A stretch of 7,431 nucleotides of DNA from Methylacidiphilum caldifontis (GCA_945860255.1 CAMAQI010000116.1:1-7431); one strand, 5' to 3'; positions 1 to 6,435 are shown, counted from the stretch's first letter. The notes: a model not told the origin generated them from the sequence alone. Numbers and translations are program-made.

Positions 1-127
1 GTCGCCTGCTGATTCAGAAAGTGTCCCGCTTGCGGTTCGAGCCTCACGGCTCTCTTCCTGGACACCTCTTACAGTCGTGAATCGTTTAATTCGACTGATG
101 GGACTTTCACCCACAAGAACAGCGCAC
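1..127 (-). mobile_element. Probable 5' part (domain I) of a group II intron, cut by the window edge
   Basis: Read on the minus strand, this begins with GTGCG (123-127), the usual 5' end of a group II intron. It continues into GTGGGTGAAAGTCCC, a phrase I associate with the start of bacterial group II intron RNAs. What follows folds well. A CAGTC...GACTG arm encloses GAAT...ATTC. Then a GTGTC...GACAC stem encloses the perfect hairpin GAGCC-GTGA-GGCTC and a CCG-CAAG-CGG hairpin, giving a branched junction. No open frame of note lies in it, as expected for the RNA part ahead of a maturase gene. Immediately upstream is a hairpin (121-140) whose 7-bp stem, with one G-U pair, includes the GTGCG. 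The maturase gene and the catalytic domain V would lie beyond position 1 and cannot be seen, so it may be a full intron or a fragment. The identification rests on remembered family pattern, not an alignment. Confidence 0.45.
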
Positions 128-205
128 TCCACGGCGCGCTGTGAGAAAAATGCCTTTAAATTGATTCCTTAGGTTGACGCGCATGCGAAGCGTGTCGGGA
201 CTATT

Positions 206-224
206 TTCCCTCTTTAAGGGGGAA
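206..224. terminator. Possible weak terminator hairpin after the SOUL gene
   Basis: TTCCCTC-TTTAA-GGGGGAA forms a 7-bp stem on the plus strand, with one G-U pair. On the minus strand, the direction of the operon that ends at 231, the same stem has an A-C mismatch and no good U-run follows it. Its position just after the last gene of the operon is right for a terminator, but the structure is weak. Confidence 0.25.
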
Positions 225-230
225 GAAACC

Positions 231-812
231 TTATTTCTCGATCACGCGAAATAAAATCTCTTTACGAGAGAGAAGCCGCGGAATCCACGGGGGATCATAA
301 AAGGCATAAATCGGGACCCCTTCAATTACACAATCCAGCACGCTTAACTCTTTTTTTAACGCCTCCTCCAAATCGTGAGAGCCGCTCATGGAGATTCCCT
401 GATCGGAATAAACCGCAAAAGTTCCTCCCGGAATGATCACGACCTTAACCTCCGAAGCACTCGGGGAAGGAATCTCTGAACTTCGAATCGCTTCCGCAAC
501 TCCAAAGGCCATCAACGATTCCTGCTCATTGATCTGCATCCACACTGGCGTGGTCATCGCAATCTTTTGCCCTTGAAGATTGGCCCCGGTAATATAGGCA
601 AACAATTTACGAAAAGGAGTGCCCGTCTCACTTTTCATCGGAACGGTGATCCATCTCAGCTCTGGATAATGTCGGAATTCAAACCGCCCTTCTTTCCGAA
701 TCACCTGATACTTGGCCTCTTCGACAGACCATCGACCGGTACGATAAAAAATAACGCCAGTGGCGAGGAGAATGAGGAGCAACAGTCCAGCTCCGATAAA
801 AATCTTTATCAT
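231..812 (-). CDS. SOUL-family heme-binding-like protein, membrane-anchored
   Basis: This 193-residue protein belongs to the SOUL/p22HBP family, whose eukaryotic members bind heme or related tetrapyrroles; the bacterial role is not settled. Residues 5-23 are a hydrophobic N-terminal segment that probably anchors or exports the protein, leaving the domain outside the cytoplasm. The SOUL domain spans about 33-193. It shows the family signatures YQVIRKEGRFEFRHYP (35-50), FRKLFAYITGAN (67-78) followed by KIAMTTPV (83-90), PGGTFAVYS (128-136) and YDPPWIP (172-178) before RKEI (183-186). Length is normal for a single-domain bacterial member. It starts only 6 nt after the ftsK stop, with no clear ribosome binding site, so it is probably translated by coupling from ftsK. 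It is the last gene of the minus-strand run. The family call is secure. Heme binding is not demonstrated by any residue I can point to. Confidence 0.92.
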   Translation of the reverse strand: MIKIFIGAGLLLLILLATGVIFYRTGRWSVEEAKYQVIRKEGRFEFRHYPELRWITVPMKSETGTPFRKLFAYITGANLQGQKIAMTTPVWMQINEQESLMAFGVAEAIRSSEIPSPSASEVKVVIIPGGTFAVYSDQGISMSGSHDLEEALKKELSVLDCVIEGVPIYAFYDPPWIPRLLSRKEILFRVIEK

Positions 813-818
813 AAATCG

Positions 819-3182
819 TTACAATAACCACTTGGGCGGATTTTCGAGATCGATCAGAATCTCCCGAGGTCTTGCCGGATTATTTCCGTCCGCCTCTCCA
901 ATCACCCCTCGTTTTTCCAAAACTTCAATCAAGCGAGCCGCGGTATTATATCCGATACTCATGCGACGCTGAATAAAGGAGGCACTGATTTTCTTTTCTG
1001 CCCGCATGATTTGATAACAATGCTTGAGGCGCTCAACGCTCTCCTCATCCAAAGTCTCCTGCTCCTCCTCCATCGAATTTAATTTTTTGTGTAAATCAGA
1101 ATTTCGATCGGCAGGAACCTGTGCGGCAATAAAGTCAATCACCCGATGGACCTCCTCCTCACTCACAAAAGCCCCTTGCCCACGCGAGGCCTTAGAGGCC
1201 CCTGGAGCTAAATAAAGGAGATCTCCTTTCCCTAAAAGATTTTCCGCCCCCACATCATCTAAGATGACGCGTGAATCAATTCCATTCGTCACTTGAAGCG
1301 CAATTCGCGAAGGAATATTCGCCTTAATCACCCCCGTGACGACCTCGCGGCGAGGGGTTTGGGTTGCCACAATTAAATGAATTCCTGCGGCCCGAGCCTT
1401 TTGAGTGATCCGAGCGACTAAAGCCTCGACTTCTGCAGAGGCAGTCTGCATCAGATCGGCCAACTCATCGATGACAACTACCCAATAGGAAAGCTTTTCC
1501 GGAATCTCTAAAGTTCTCGGCGCAAGCTTCTCCCCAAATAAATCTTCATCGGCAGCGACTCCTTCCGGCTCTAAAGGAGGAGCCTCTACCGGTTTCGTGC
1601 TTTTTGGACGATTATTAAAAGTCACAATATTTTTGACCCCGACCTTTGCCAATATCTGATAGCGACGCTCCATTTCAAAAACAACCTGACGTAAGGCCTT
1701 CAAAACATTCTTCGGATCGGTCACCACATCGGTAATCAAATGCGGAATCGGATTATACATCTGCATCTCCACAACCTTGGGATCGACGAGAATCAACTTC
1801 AATTCATCCGGATTAAATCGATAGAGCAAACTCAGGAGAATACAATTAATCACCACCGACTTCCCCGATCCCGTGGTTCCCGCAACGAGTAAATGCGGCA
1901 TCTCCGCCAGATCGGCAATCATCGTATTTCCGTAAATGTCTTTCCCCAATGCGAGCGGAATCCGTGCTTTCGAATGAATCCAAAGATCAGATTCAAAAAG
2001 ATCTTTTAATCGAACGGCAACTTTTGAAGTATTTGGAATCTCCACCCCGACGGTATCCTTGCCCGGAATCGGAGCCAAGATATTCACTCGCTCCGCCTTC
2101 ATCGCTAGGGCGATATCGTTTTGAACACTTTTAATCCGATCGACTCGGACGCCGGCTGCCGGAAAAAGTTCATAGCGAGTGATCGTGGTTCCCTTCGTAA
2201 TCGTTCCTGGAGAACAATCGATCCCGAATTCCTTTAGCTTCGCAACGAGTAATGCAGAGTTCGCTTGAAGCTCTTTTTCGTTTGTCGGCGTTTCATTCAC
2301 CTCAATCGCCGCCTCTAACAACTCTTTGCTCGGAAATTGATAGTCGGCAAGATTCATCACACGAGTCGCCACGGGGATCTCTTTTTTCTTTTCCGCCCCC
2401 TTGGAGACAGTTCGCTTCGTGGTATCGATAATCGGCGCATTCTCTTTCGATTTTTTTTCGGAGCGACTCTGTTTTTGCGTTGTATCCACCACTAAAGGGT
2501 TGGGTTTACGCACCTCTCCCATTTCATCGATCGGGATCGATTTTTTAATCCGATCCATCTGTTCTTTGAGTCGACGACGCTTCAGCTCAAGCTCTCCTTC
2601 CTCGCCCGACTCCAATAATTTTTTCTCCTCACGTTCCTCTTTCCATTGTTGGTAAAGGGATCGAAACTCCTGAGCGAGTTTCATCGGATGGAGACCAAAA
2701 AGAAAAATCGTCGAGACAATAAAAACGGCCCCCATCAATATCGTCCACCCCACGGTTCCTAAAATCTTCGTAAAAAAATCATCCATGATCGACCCCACCG
2801 TCCCCCCTGGGCTCAAAAGATTGAGTCCTTTTCCCAAAAATGACTGCAGATCGAGAAGCGACGAAAGGCTTATAAAATAGGCACTACACCAAAGAATCTT
2901 TGCCAACCAATCGATCTCCTTCTGAAGAAACATCGCACAACAGGTCACCAGCATCACTAAAGGCACCATGTAAGCCCCGACCCCAAGCAACAAAAACAAT
3001 CCTCCTGACCAATAAGCTCCTACAGGGCCGACAAAATTACTAATCTCACGGTTCGGATGCGTCGTAAAAAAACCGGCATCATTCGGATCGTAAGAAAAGA
3101 GACTTAAAATCGTCAATAGCCCCAGGGTTAGCCATAAAAAGCCCAACGTCTCATTTTGAATCTTCAGACCCCTATTTTTCAT
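819..3182 (-). CDS. ftsK: DNA translocase FtsK/SpoIIIE
   Basis: This 787-residue protein is a septum-located, ATP-driven DNA pump that clears and aligns chromosome termini at division. The N-terminal membrane domain (about 12-165) has four likely transmembrane segments, near 12-30, 55-80, 92-112 and 142-163. A charged linker rich in Lys and Glu (about 170-280) follows; it is far shorter than the long linker of E. coli FtsK. The alpha/beta motor runs from about 290 to 695. Its Walker A is GTTGSGKS (435-442), followed by ILVDPK (464-469). Its Walker B is VVVIDELADL (568-577), followed by VATQTPRR (605-612). A loop rich in Pro and acidic residues (about 525-560) lies between the Walker motifs. 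The C-terminal gamma winged helix (about 715-775) has the typical QRRMSIGYNTAARL, the module that reads oriented DNA motifs (KOPS or SRS) and, in many bacteria, contacts XerD. The start is an ATG 12 nt after the proB stop, with only a weak GAG-type binding site. The architecture is complete, with no sign of decay. Confidence 0.98.
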   Translation of the reverse strand: MKNRGLKIQNETLGFLWLTLGLLTILSLFSYDPNDAGFFTTHPNREISNFVGPVGAYWSGGLFLLLGVGAYMVPLVMLVTCCAMFLQKEIDWLAKILWCSAYFISLSSLLDLQSFLGKGLNLLSPGGTVGSIMDDFFTKILGTVGWTILMGAVFIVSTIFLFGLHPMKLAQEFRSLYQQWKEEREEKKLLESGEEGELELKRRRLKEQMDRIKKSIPIDEMGEVRKPNPLVVDTTQKQSRSEKKSKENAPIIDTTKRTVSKGAEKKKEIPVATRVMNLADYQFPSKELLEAAIEVNETPTNEKELQANSALLVAKLKEFGIDCSPGTITKGTTITRYELFPAAGVRVDRIKSVQNDIALAMKAERVNILAPIPGKDTVGVEIPNTSKVAVRLKDLFESDLWIHSKARIPLALGKDIYGNTMIADLAEMPHLLVAGTTGSGKSVVINCILLSLLYRFNPDELKLILVDPKVVEMQMYNPIPHLITDVVTDPKNVLKALRQVVFEMERRYQILAKVGVKNIVTFNNRPKSTKPVEAPPLEPEGVAADEDLFGEKLAPRTLEIPEKLSYWVVVIDELADLMQTASAEVEALVARITQKARAAGIHLIVATQTPRREVVTGVIKANIPSRIALQVTNGIDSRVILDDVGAENLLGKGDLLYLAPGASKASRGQGAFVSEEEVHRVIDFIAAQVPADRNSDLHKKLNSMEEEQETLDEESVERLKHCYQIMRAEKKISASFIQRRMSIGYNTAARLIEVLEKRGVIGEADGNNPARPREILIDLENPPKWLL

Positions 3183-3194
3183 GATCGCTCGCTT

Positions 3195-3962
3195 TTAAGC
3201 TAAAAAATGGGTCCCTAATTTTTTTCCCGCAGCAAGATCGACTAAAATATCTTTCCGACGCCCGTTCGCAATCCACATCGGAATTCTCGCCCCGTTCACC
3301 AGCTTCGCCGCAATTAACTTGGAAACCATCCCCCCCACTGAGGTCTGCCTATTCGTCTTCCCGGCGAGTGCCTCAATCGAGGCATCTACTTTTTTAACCA
3401 CAGGAATTAAATCCCCTTTTCCGTCCTGACGTGTGGAAAGTCCCTCAATATTGGAAAGGATCACGAGTCGACTCGCTTTTACCATCAACGCAACCTCCGC
3501 GGAAAGGCGATCATTATCCCCGAACTTGATCTCTTCGTAAGAGACAACATCATTTTCATTGATAATCGGAATAAATTTTCCATGAGCGATCAAGGTCTGA
3601 ATCGTTTTTTGAGCATTGGCAAAAAGTTTGCGACTATCCAGATCAAAGTAGGTCAATAAAATTTGTGCCGCATGAAGATGATGCTTCTGCAAACGCTCCT
3701 CATAAACCCTCATTAACTGAGGCTGCCCAATCGCCGCACAAGCCTGAAGATCTTGAATCACCTTCGGACGCTGCGTCACTCCCAATATCCCCATCCCCGC
3801 TGCCACGGCCCCTGAGGTCACCACGACAGGTTCAATTCCCGAGCGATGAAGCTTCGCAATTTGATCCACCAGCGACCGAATTTGAACCAAGTCTAAACGA
3901 CCCTGAGGATCACTCAAAACGCCGCTCCCAATTTTAATGACCCATCGTTCGCATCGTTTCAT
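3195..3962 (-). CDS. proB: Glutamate 5-kinase, short form without PUA domain
   Basis: This enzyme phosphorylates L-glutamate to gamma-glutamyl phosphate, the first and usually feedback-controlled step of proline synthesis in the cytoplasm. Counting from the ATG at 3962 it has 255 residues of the amino acid kinase fold. Visible motifs are VIKIGSG (8-14, Lys10), VVVTSGAVAAG (47-57, Ser50), AIGQPQL (78-84), INENDVV (134-140, Asp138), IKFGDND (145-151, Asn150) and VGGMVSK (209-215, Lys215). These match the E. coli catalytic and substrate positions. It ends at GTHFLA, the point where E. coli ProB continues into its C-terminal PUA domain; PUA-less forms are known. The motif that is GTGGM in E. coli is SVGGM here. 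I prefer the start at 3962 to the in-frame ATG at 3986. It overlaps the preceding stop as ATGA and has a GGAAGA site 7 nt upstream, and the protein then starts right at the kinase fold. The usual partner proA is not in the window. Confidence 0.95.
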   Translation of the reverse strand: MKRCERWVIKIGSGVLSDPQGRLDLVQIRSLVDQIAKLHRSGIEPVVVTSGAVAAGMGILGVTQRPKVIQDLQACAAIGQPQLMRVYEERLQKHHLHAAQILLTYFDLDSRKLFANAQKTIQTLIAHGKFIPIINENDVVSYEEIKFGDNDRLSAEVALMVKASRLVILSNIEGLSTRQDGKGDLIPVVKKVDASIEALAGKTNRQTSVGGMVSKLIAAKLVNGARIPMWIANGRRKDILVDLAAGKKLGTHFLA

Positions 3963-4252
3963 GATCGATTCTTCCACCAGCCCCACACTTTTTTAGCCAT
4001 TTGAAAAACACCCAATGCTTTTTGAAAGATCCCCGGCAACTGCGACCCTTGCATTCCAATGGCGAGTCCGGTCGCCGCCGTCGCAAAAATCGGGTGCCGG
4101 CGAATCATCTGCGTCGCGGTGGTCAGCCACGAGATCCACTTTAAAGAATCGTTCAGGCTCTCCCAATGAATCGCAATCAGCTCCCGCTGCATTTGACAAC
4201 GACTCGAAAGATAGATCTTTCGTTCCTGTAACTCACGTAGTTTAGCGCTCAT
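3959..4252 (-). CDS. YqjK-like small protein
   Basis: This is a 97-residue protein of the same size and plan as E. coli YqjK (about 99 residues). A basic, charged N-terminal helix (about 2-28, LRELQERKIYLSSRCQMQRE) is followed by a central segment with RRHP (51-54) and a mildly hydrophobic stretch (about 54-88). The C-terminus is rich in Trp and Lys (KKVWGWWKNRS). The Arg-His-Pro before a hydrophobic stretch also occurs in YqjK. Sequence similarity is low, so the call leans on gene order: yqjD-yqjE-yqjK is a known cluster and the two upstream genes fit it. The molecular function is unknown in the family. The chosen ATG is 10 nt past the yqjE-like stop; an in-frame ATG at 4294 would instead overlap that gene by 32 nt. 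The stop overlaps the proB start by 4 nt. Confidence 0.7.
   Translation of the reverse strand: MSAKLRELQERKIYLSSRCQMQRELIAIHWESLNDSLKWISWLTTATQMIRRHPIFATAATGLAIGMQGSQLPGIFQKALGVFQMAKKVWGWWKNRS
3970..3975 (-). promoter_or_regulatory. Ribosome binding site that decides the proB start
   Basis: GGAAGA on the minus strand sits 7 nt before the ATG at 3962 and inside the end of the yqjK-like gene. Together with the ATGA overlap it supports translational coupling and the shorter proB start. Confidence 0.65.
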
Positions 4253-4262
4253 GATCTCTTTG

Positions 4263-4652
4263 TTAGTGGCGAAGGGTATCGCAATCTTTTTCAAGTTCCG
4301 TCAATGTCGCATCCAGAAATCGAGGACGGGCATCCAAAATCTCCCTTGCTCTCCATCCTGCAATGAGGCTGATGATCAAATAGAGGATCGCCATGGTCCC
4401 AATCGCATGAACTCGAAACGGAGAATCCCAAAAAAGAACCACGACAAAAAAGGAGAGCACGACAAGACCGAGCAACAAAAACAAAACGGCCATCACCGCC
4501 AATGCGATCAGTCGGATCGCATGCTCTCGTTCCTCTTCGAGTTCGGTACACAGAAGAGCAAGACGTGTCCCCAAAAGGGAAACGAATGAACTTCCGAGAT
4601 TTTTGAGTGACTCCATAAACGAGAGCCCCTGCGGATTTTCAGAAGGATACAT
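4263..4652 (-). CDS. YqjE-like membrane protein (DUF1469, holin-X-like family)
   Basis: This is a small inner-membrane protein of 129 residues (E. coli YqjE has about 134). An N-terminal amphipathic region runs into the family signature TRLALLCTELEEEREHAIRL (29-48). Two transmembrane segments follow, at about 47-75 and 81-103, and then a charged cytoplasmic tail ends the protein. Families annotated as 'phage holin' or 'Actinobacterial holin-X' share this plan, but nothing here suggests lysis. In Enterobacteria the gene sits beside yqjD, as it does here. I chose the ATG at 4652, 11 nt after the yqjD-like stop, because homologues have a similar NPxGL...SLK lead-in. The ATG at 4616 is a real alternative, since it has an AGGGG site 9 nt upstream. 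The ATG at 4730 is rejected because it would lie well inside the upstream gene. Confidence 0.85.
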   Translation of the reverse strand: MYPSENPQGLSFMESLKNLGSSFVSLLGTRLALLCTELEEEREHAIRLIALAVMAVLFLLLGLVVLSFFVVVLFWDSPFRVHAIGTMAILYLIISLIAGWRAREILDARPRFLDATLTELEKDCDTLRH

Positions 4653-4663
4653 GGCGAACTTTT

Positions 4664-4972
4664 TTATCGACGACGAATCAAAAGTCCAACGAGTAAACCG
4701 ACTCCAGCCGCAACTCCGACCGCTTTCCATGGATTCTCATGAACATATTCATCGGCAGCGCGAGCCGCTTCTTTTGTTTTTTTCATCGCTGAATTCTCGA
4801 GCTCAGAAAGACGCCCTTTCGCCTCTACAAGACGACGAGAAAGAGTTGCACGAAGTTCTGTCGCTTTTTCTCCGGCTTGACTTGCCGTCGCCTTCAAAAT
4901 TTCTTCACAGTCATGAATCACGACTTTAACATCTGCAATTAATTTCTCTTTAGTGATAACATCAGCGCTCAT
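4664..4972 (-). CDS. YqjD/ElaB-like membrane-anchored protein (DUF883)
   Basis: This is a 102-residue protein with the DUF883 plan. A long charged helix rich in Ala, Glu and Lys (about 5-72, likely coiled coil) leads into the family hallmark DEYVHENPWKAVGV (74-87). A C-terminal transmembrane helix (about 83-99) rich in Gly, Val and Leu follows, ending in RRR. E. coli YqjD (101 residues) is an inner-membrane protein reported to bind ribosomes in stationary phase. Whether this one does so is inference from the family. The start at 4972 gives the family-typical N-terminus and has AAGGA (4979-4983) 6 nt upstream. A second AAGGA (5008-5012) serves in-frame ATGs at 5005 and 5002, which would add 10-11 residues. 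It is the first gene of the six-gene minus-strand run. Confidence 0.88.
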   Translation of the reverse strand: MSADVITKEKLIADVKVVIHDCEEILKATASQAGEKATELRATLSRRLVEAKGRLSELENSAMKKTKEAARAADEYVHENPWKAVGVAAGVGLLVGLLIRRR

Positions 4973-5057
4973 TTTCAATCCTTGGTTGAGATTCAGTTCC
5001 ATCATAGTCCTTCAGCCCCCCTCGCCAAGGGAAAAATTTTTGCTCGCCTTAACTTTC

Positions 5058-5067
5058 TCCCTAGGGA
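5058..5067. promoter_or_regulatory. 10-bp perfect palindrome at the pdxA ribosome binding site
   Basis: TCCCTAGGGA is a perfect inverted repeat in the short gap between the divergent yqjD-like gene and pdxA. The AGGG half (5063-5066) is the only candidate Shine-Dalgarno sequence for the pdxA ATG at 5077, at a rather long 10-nt spacing. A second symmetric stretch, AAAAATTTTT, lies at 5032-5041. An operator role or masking of the binding site is possible. I see no convincing -35/-10 pair for either gene in this gap. Confidence 0.3.
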
Positions 5068-5076
5068 AAATACGTC

Positions 5077-5949
5077 ATGAGGAAAACGTTAGCCATCACC
5101 GTCGGGGATGCCGCAGGGATCGGCCCGGAGATTATTCGCAAAGCGCTTCTCTCCCCACTTCTCCCGAAAGGAATTCACTACCAAGTCATCGGACTTGAGG
5201 CCGCCAGCTCGATCCCCCCGGGGAAACTTTCACGTGCCTCGGCAACCATCGCTTGGGCCGCTTTAGAAGAGTCCCTCTCCCTCTGGAAATCGGGGGCTGT
5301 TCAAGGAATTGTCACGGCACCGATTCATAAAGAAAATATGAACTCCATCGGTTTCCCCTACCCCGGACATACCGAATATTTATCCCAAGCCTGCGGAATT
5401 CCCAATGAAAAAACGGTGATGGCCTTCTACGATCAGACCTTCTGCGTCGCTCTCTGTACCGCTCACCTTCCCCTTGCGACTGCCCTTCAATCCCTTAAAA
5501 GTGCGAGGGTCATCGAAACGACTAAAATTTTTGGAGCTTTTCTCAAAAAAATTGGCAAAAAAAATCCGCGAATGGCTGTGGCAGGGATCAATCCTCATGC
5601 AGGCGAAAACGGACTTCTTGGCAATGAGGAGAAAAAAATTCTTCTTCCCGCGATTCGCAAACTTCAGTCCTTAGGTTGGAATCTCTCCTCCCCTCTCCCC
5701 CCGGACACCGTTTTTTACCAAGCCGCTCAAGGTAAATTCGATGGAGTCATCGCCCACTATCACGATCAAGGCCTCATCCCCTTTAAGCTCCTCGCCTTTG
5801 AACGAGGAGTCAATGTAACCTTAGGGTTACCACTGGTCAGAACCTCTCCCGATCACGGAACGGCACTCAACATTGCAGGCAAAAACAAAGCAAATCCTGA
5901 AAGTCTGATCCAAGCAATCCAACTTGCCGCAAAACTGATTTCAAAATAA
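5077..5949 (+). CDS. pdxA: 4-hydroxythreonine-4-phosphate dehydrogenase
   Basis: PdxA makes pyridoxal 5'-phosphate by the DXP-dependent route. It oxidises 4-phosphohydroxy-L-threonine with NAD(P), and its product condenses with deoxyxylulose phosphate through PdxJ. The signatures appear in order: ITVGDAAGIGPEI (7-19), VTAPIHKENMN (79-89), GHTE (97-100), CTAHLPLA (127-134), GINPHAGENG (170-179), PLPPDTVF (206-213), YHDQGLIPFK (228-237) and GLPLVRTSPDHGTA (250-263). The metal-site histidines correspond to His130, His174 and His229. At 290 residues it is shorter than E. coli PdxA (329). The missing part lies mainly in the N-terminal third, between the GPEI motif and the VTAPIHK motif. The usual GDPAG or GEPAG is GDAAG here. 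All active-site blocks are present, so it should be functional. No other B6 gene is nearby, and it is transcribed away from the yqjD-like operon. Confidence 0.97.
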   Translation: MRKTLAITVGDAAGIGPEIIRKALLSPLLPKGIHYQVIGLEAASSIPPGKLSRASATIAWAALEESLSLWKSGAVQGIVTAPIHKENMNSIGFPYPGHTEYLSQACGIPNEKTVMAFYDQTFCVALCTAHLPLATALQSLKSARVIETTKIFGAFLKKIGKKNPRMAVAGINPHAGENGLLGNEEKKILLPAIRKLQSLGWNLSSPLPPDTVFYQAAQGKFDGVIAHYHDQGLIPFKLLAFERGVNVTLGLPLVRTSPDHGTALNIAGKNKANPESLIQAIQLAAKLISK

Positions 5950-6435
5950 ATACGATTCCTTGATTTCCTTTCAAAGGGGAATAAAGAACTCTTAGGAATG
6001 CAAGAAGACCAGGAATTTAAAACAAAATACTTCGCATCGGCATTCATAGGAGAAAAGAGTTAAAGACATTGTTTCTCGCAATGGCACAAAGCGTTCAAAG
6101 GAGATCCTTCAATCCCCCCCTAAAGCCGAAGTCTTTGGAAACCGTTTCAATGGAATTGTAAACGCGTGACGATGAATTCGGTTCTCTTGGAAGACGGCTC
6201 TTTCAAAGAAACCGCATTTCTTCGTCATGGGCGGGGGTTCATCACCCCGCCGATTCCTGAGACTCAGGCTTTCTCCCTGTATTTTTCAGAGGGGTGGGAA
6301 ATCTTGGGCCACTTCGTGCCTTCGCGAGAGGAAAGGTTTTAAAGAATTTTCACTTCATTAGGAGAGTTCTTTTTTTCCTTCAAACGAGAGGGAGCACAAA
6401 ATATTAATAATAGGCAATCTGTAAGGCGGACTAGG
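5950..6435. other. 486-bp gap between convergent genes, no convincing gene
   Basis: This stretch lies between the ends of pdxA and the response regulator. It contains a C7 run (6114-6120), two adjacent hairpins (6230-6268) and a 56-codon ATG frame on the plus strand (6172-6342), whose frame is open back to 6124. That frame has no ribosome binding site and I do not recognise the product. A second open stretch (6050-6166) in another frame ends just before it, so a decayed, frameshifted gene is possible. I found no tRNA, no clear U-tailed terminator for either flanking gene, and no repeat array. Confidence 0.5.
6230..6268. other. Two adjacent strong hairpins
   Basis: GGCGGGG (6230-6236) pairs perfectly with CCCCGCC (6245-6251) around an 8-nt loop. 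Right after it CCTGA pairs with TCAGG (6256-6268) around a 3-nt loop. Neither is directly followed by a U-run, although TATTTTT lies about 20 nt downstream on the plus strand. They could help end transcription from the convergent neighbours, or be part of a structured RNA or repeat unit. The pairing is plain in the sequence; the role is not. Confidence 0.4.

Noticed and set aside
2401..2655. Plus-strand open frame of 84 codons inside ftsK
   Set aside because: It lies wholly antisense to the charged linker of ftsK. Its Ser/Phe-rich, low-complexity product is what the reverse of Lys/Glu/Arg codons gives. No ribosome binding site or family resemblance was seen.
3665..3937. Plus-strand open frame of 90 codons inside proB
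   Set aside because: It is antisense to conserved ProB motifs, with a Ser/Pro-rich product and no sign of independent selection.
4253..4294. Longer N-terminus of the yqjK-like protein starting at 4294
   Set aside because: It would overlap the end of the yqjE-like gene by 32 nt. The start at 4252 gives the family-typical beginning and length.
4251..4589. Plus-strand open frame of 112 codons across the yqjE/yqjK-like genes
   Set aside because: It is antisense to two genes supported by family pattern and gene order. The product is rich in Lys, Gln and Asn with no domain.
4263..4652. Phage lysis holin, hinting at a prophage
   Set aside because: The protein fits the YqjE side of the holin-X-like group and sits between yqjD-like and yqjK-like genes. 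No phage genes are present.
4653..4730. Longer N-terminus of the yqjE-like protein starting at 4730
   Set aside because: It would overlap the yqjD-like gene by 67 nt and adds a Trp/Arg/Ser-rich stretch not seen in the family.
4603..4929. Plus-strand open frame of 108 codons over the yqjD-like gene
   Set aside because: The minus-strand frame carries the clear DUF883 hallmark and tail anchor. This frame is its shadow.
5950..6000. Intrinsic terminator just after pdxA (CCTT-TCA-AAGG at about 5968-5980)
   Set aside because: The stem is only 4 bp and is followed by GGGAATAAAG, not a U-run.
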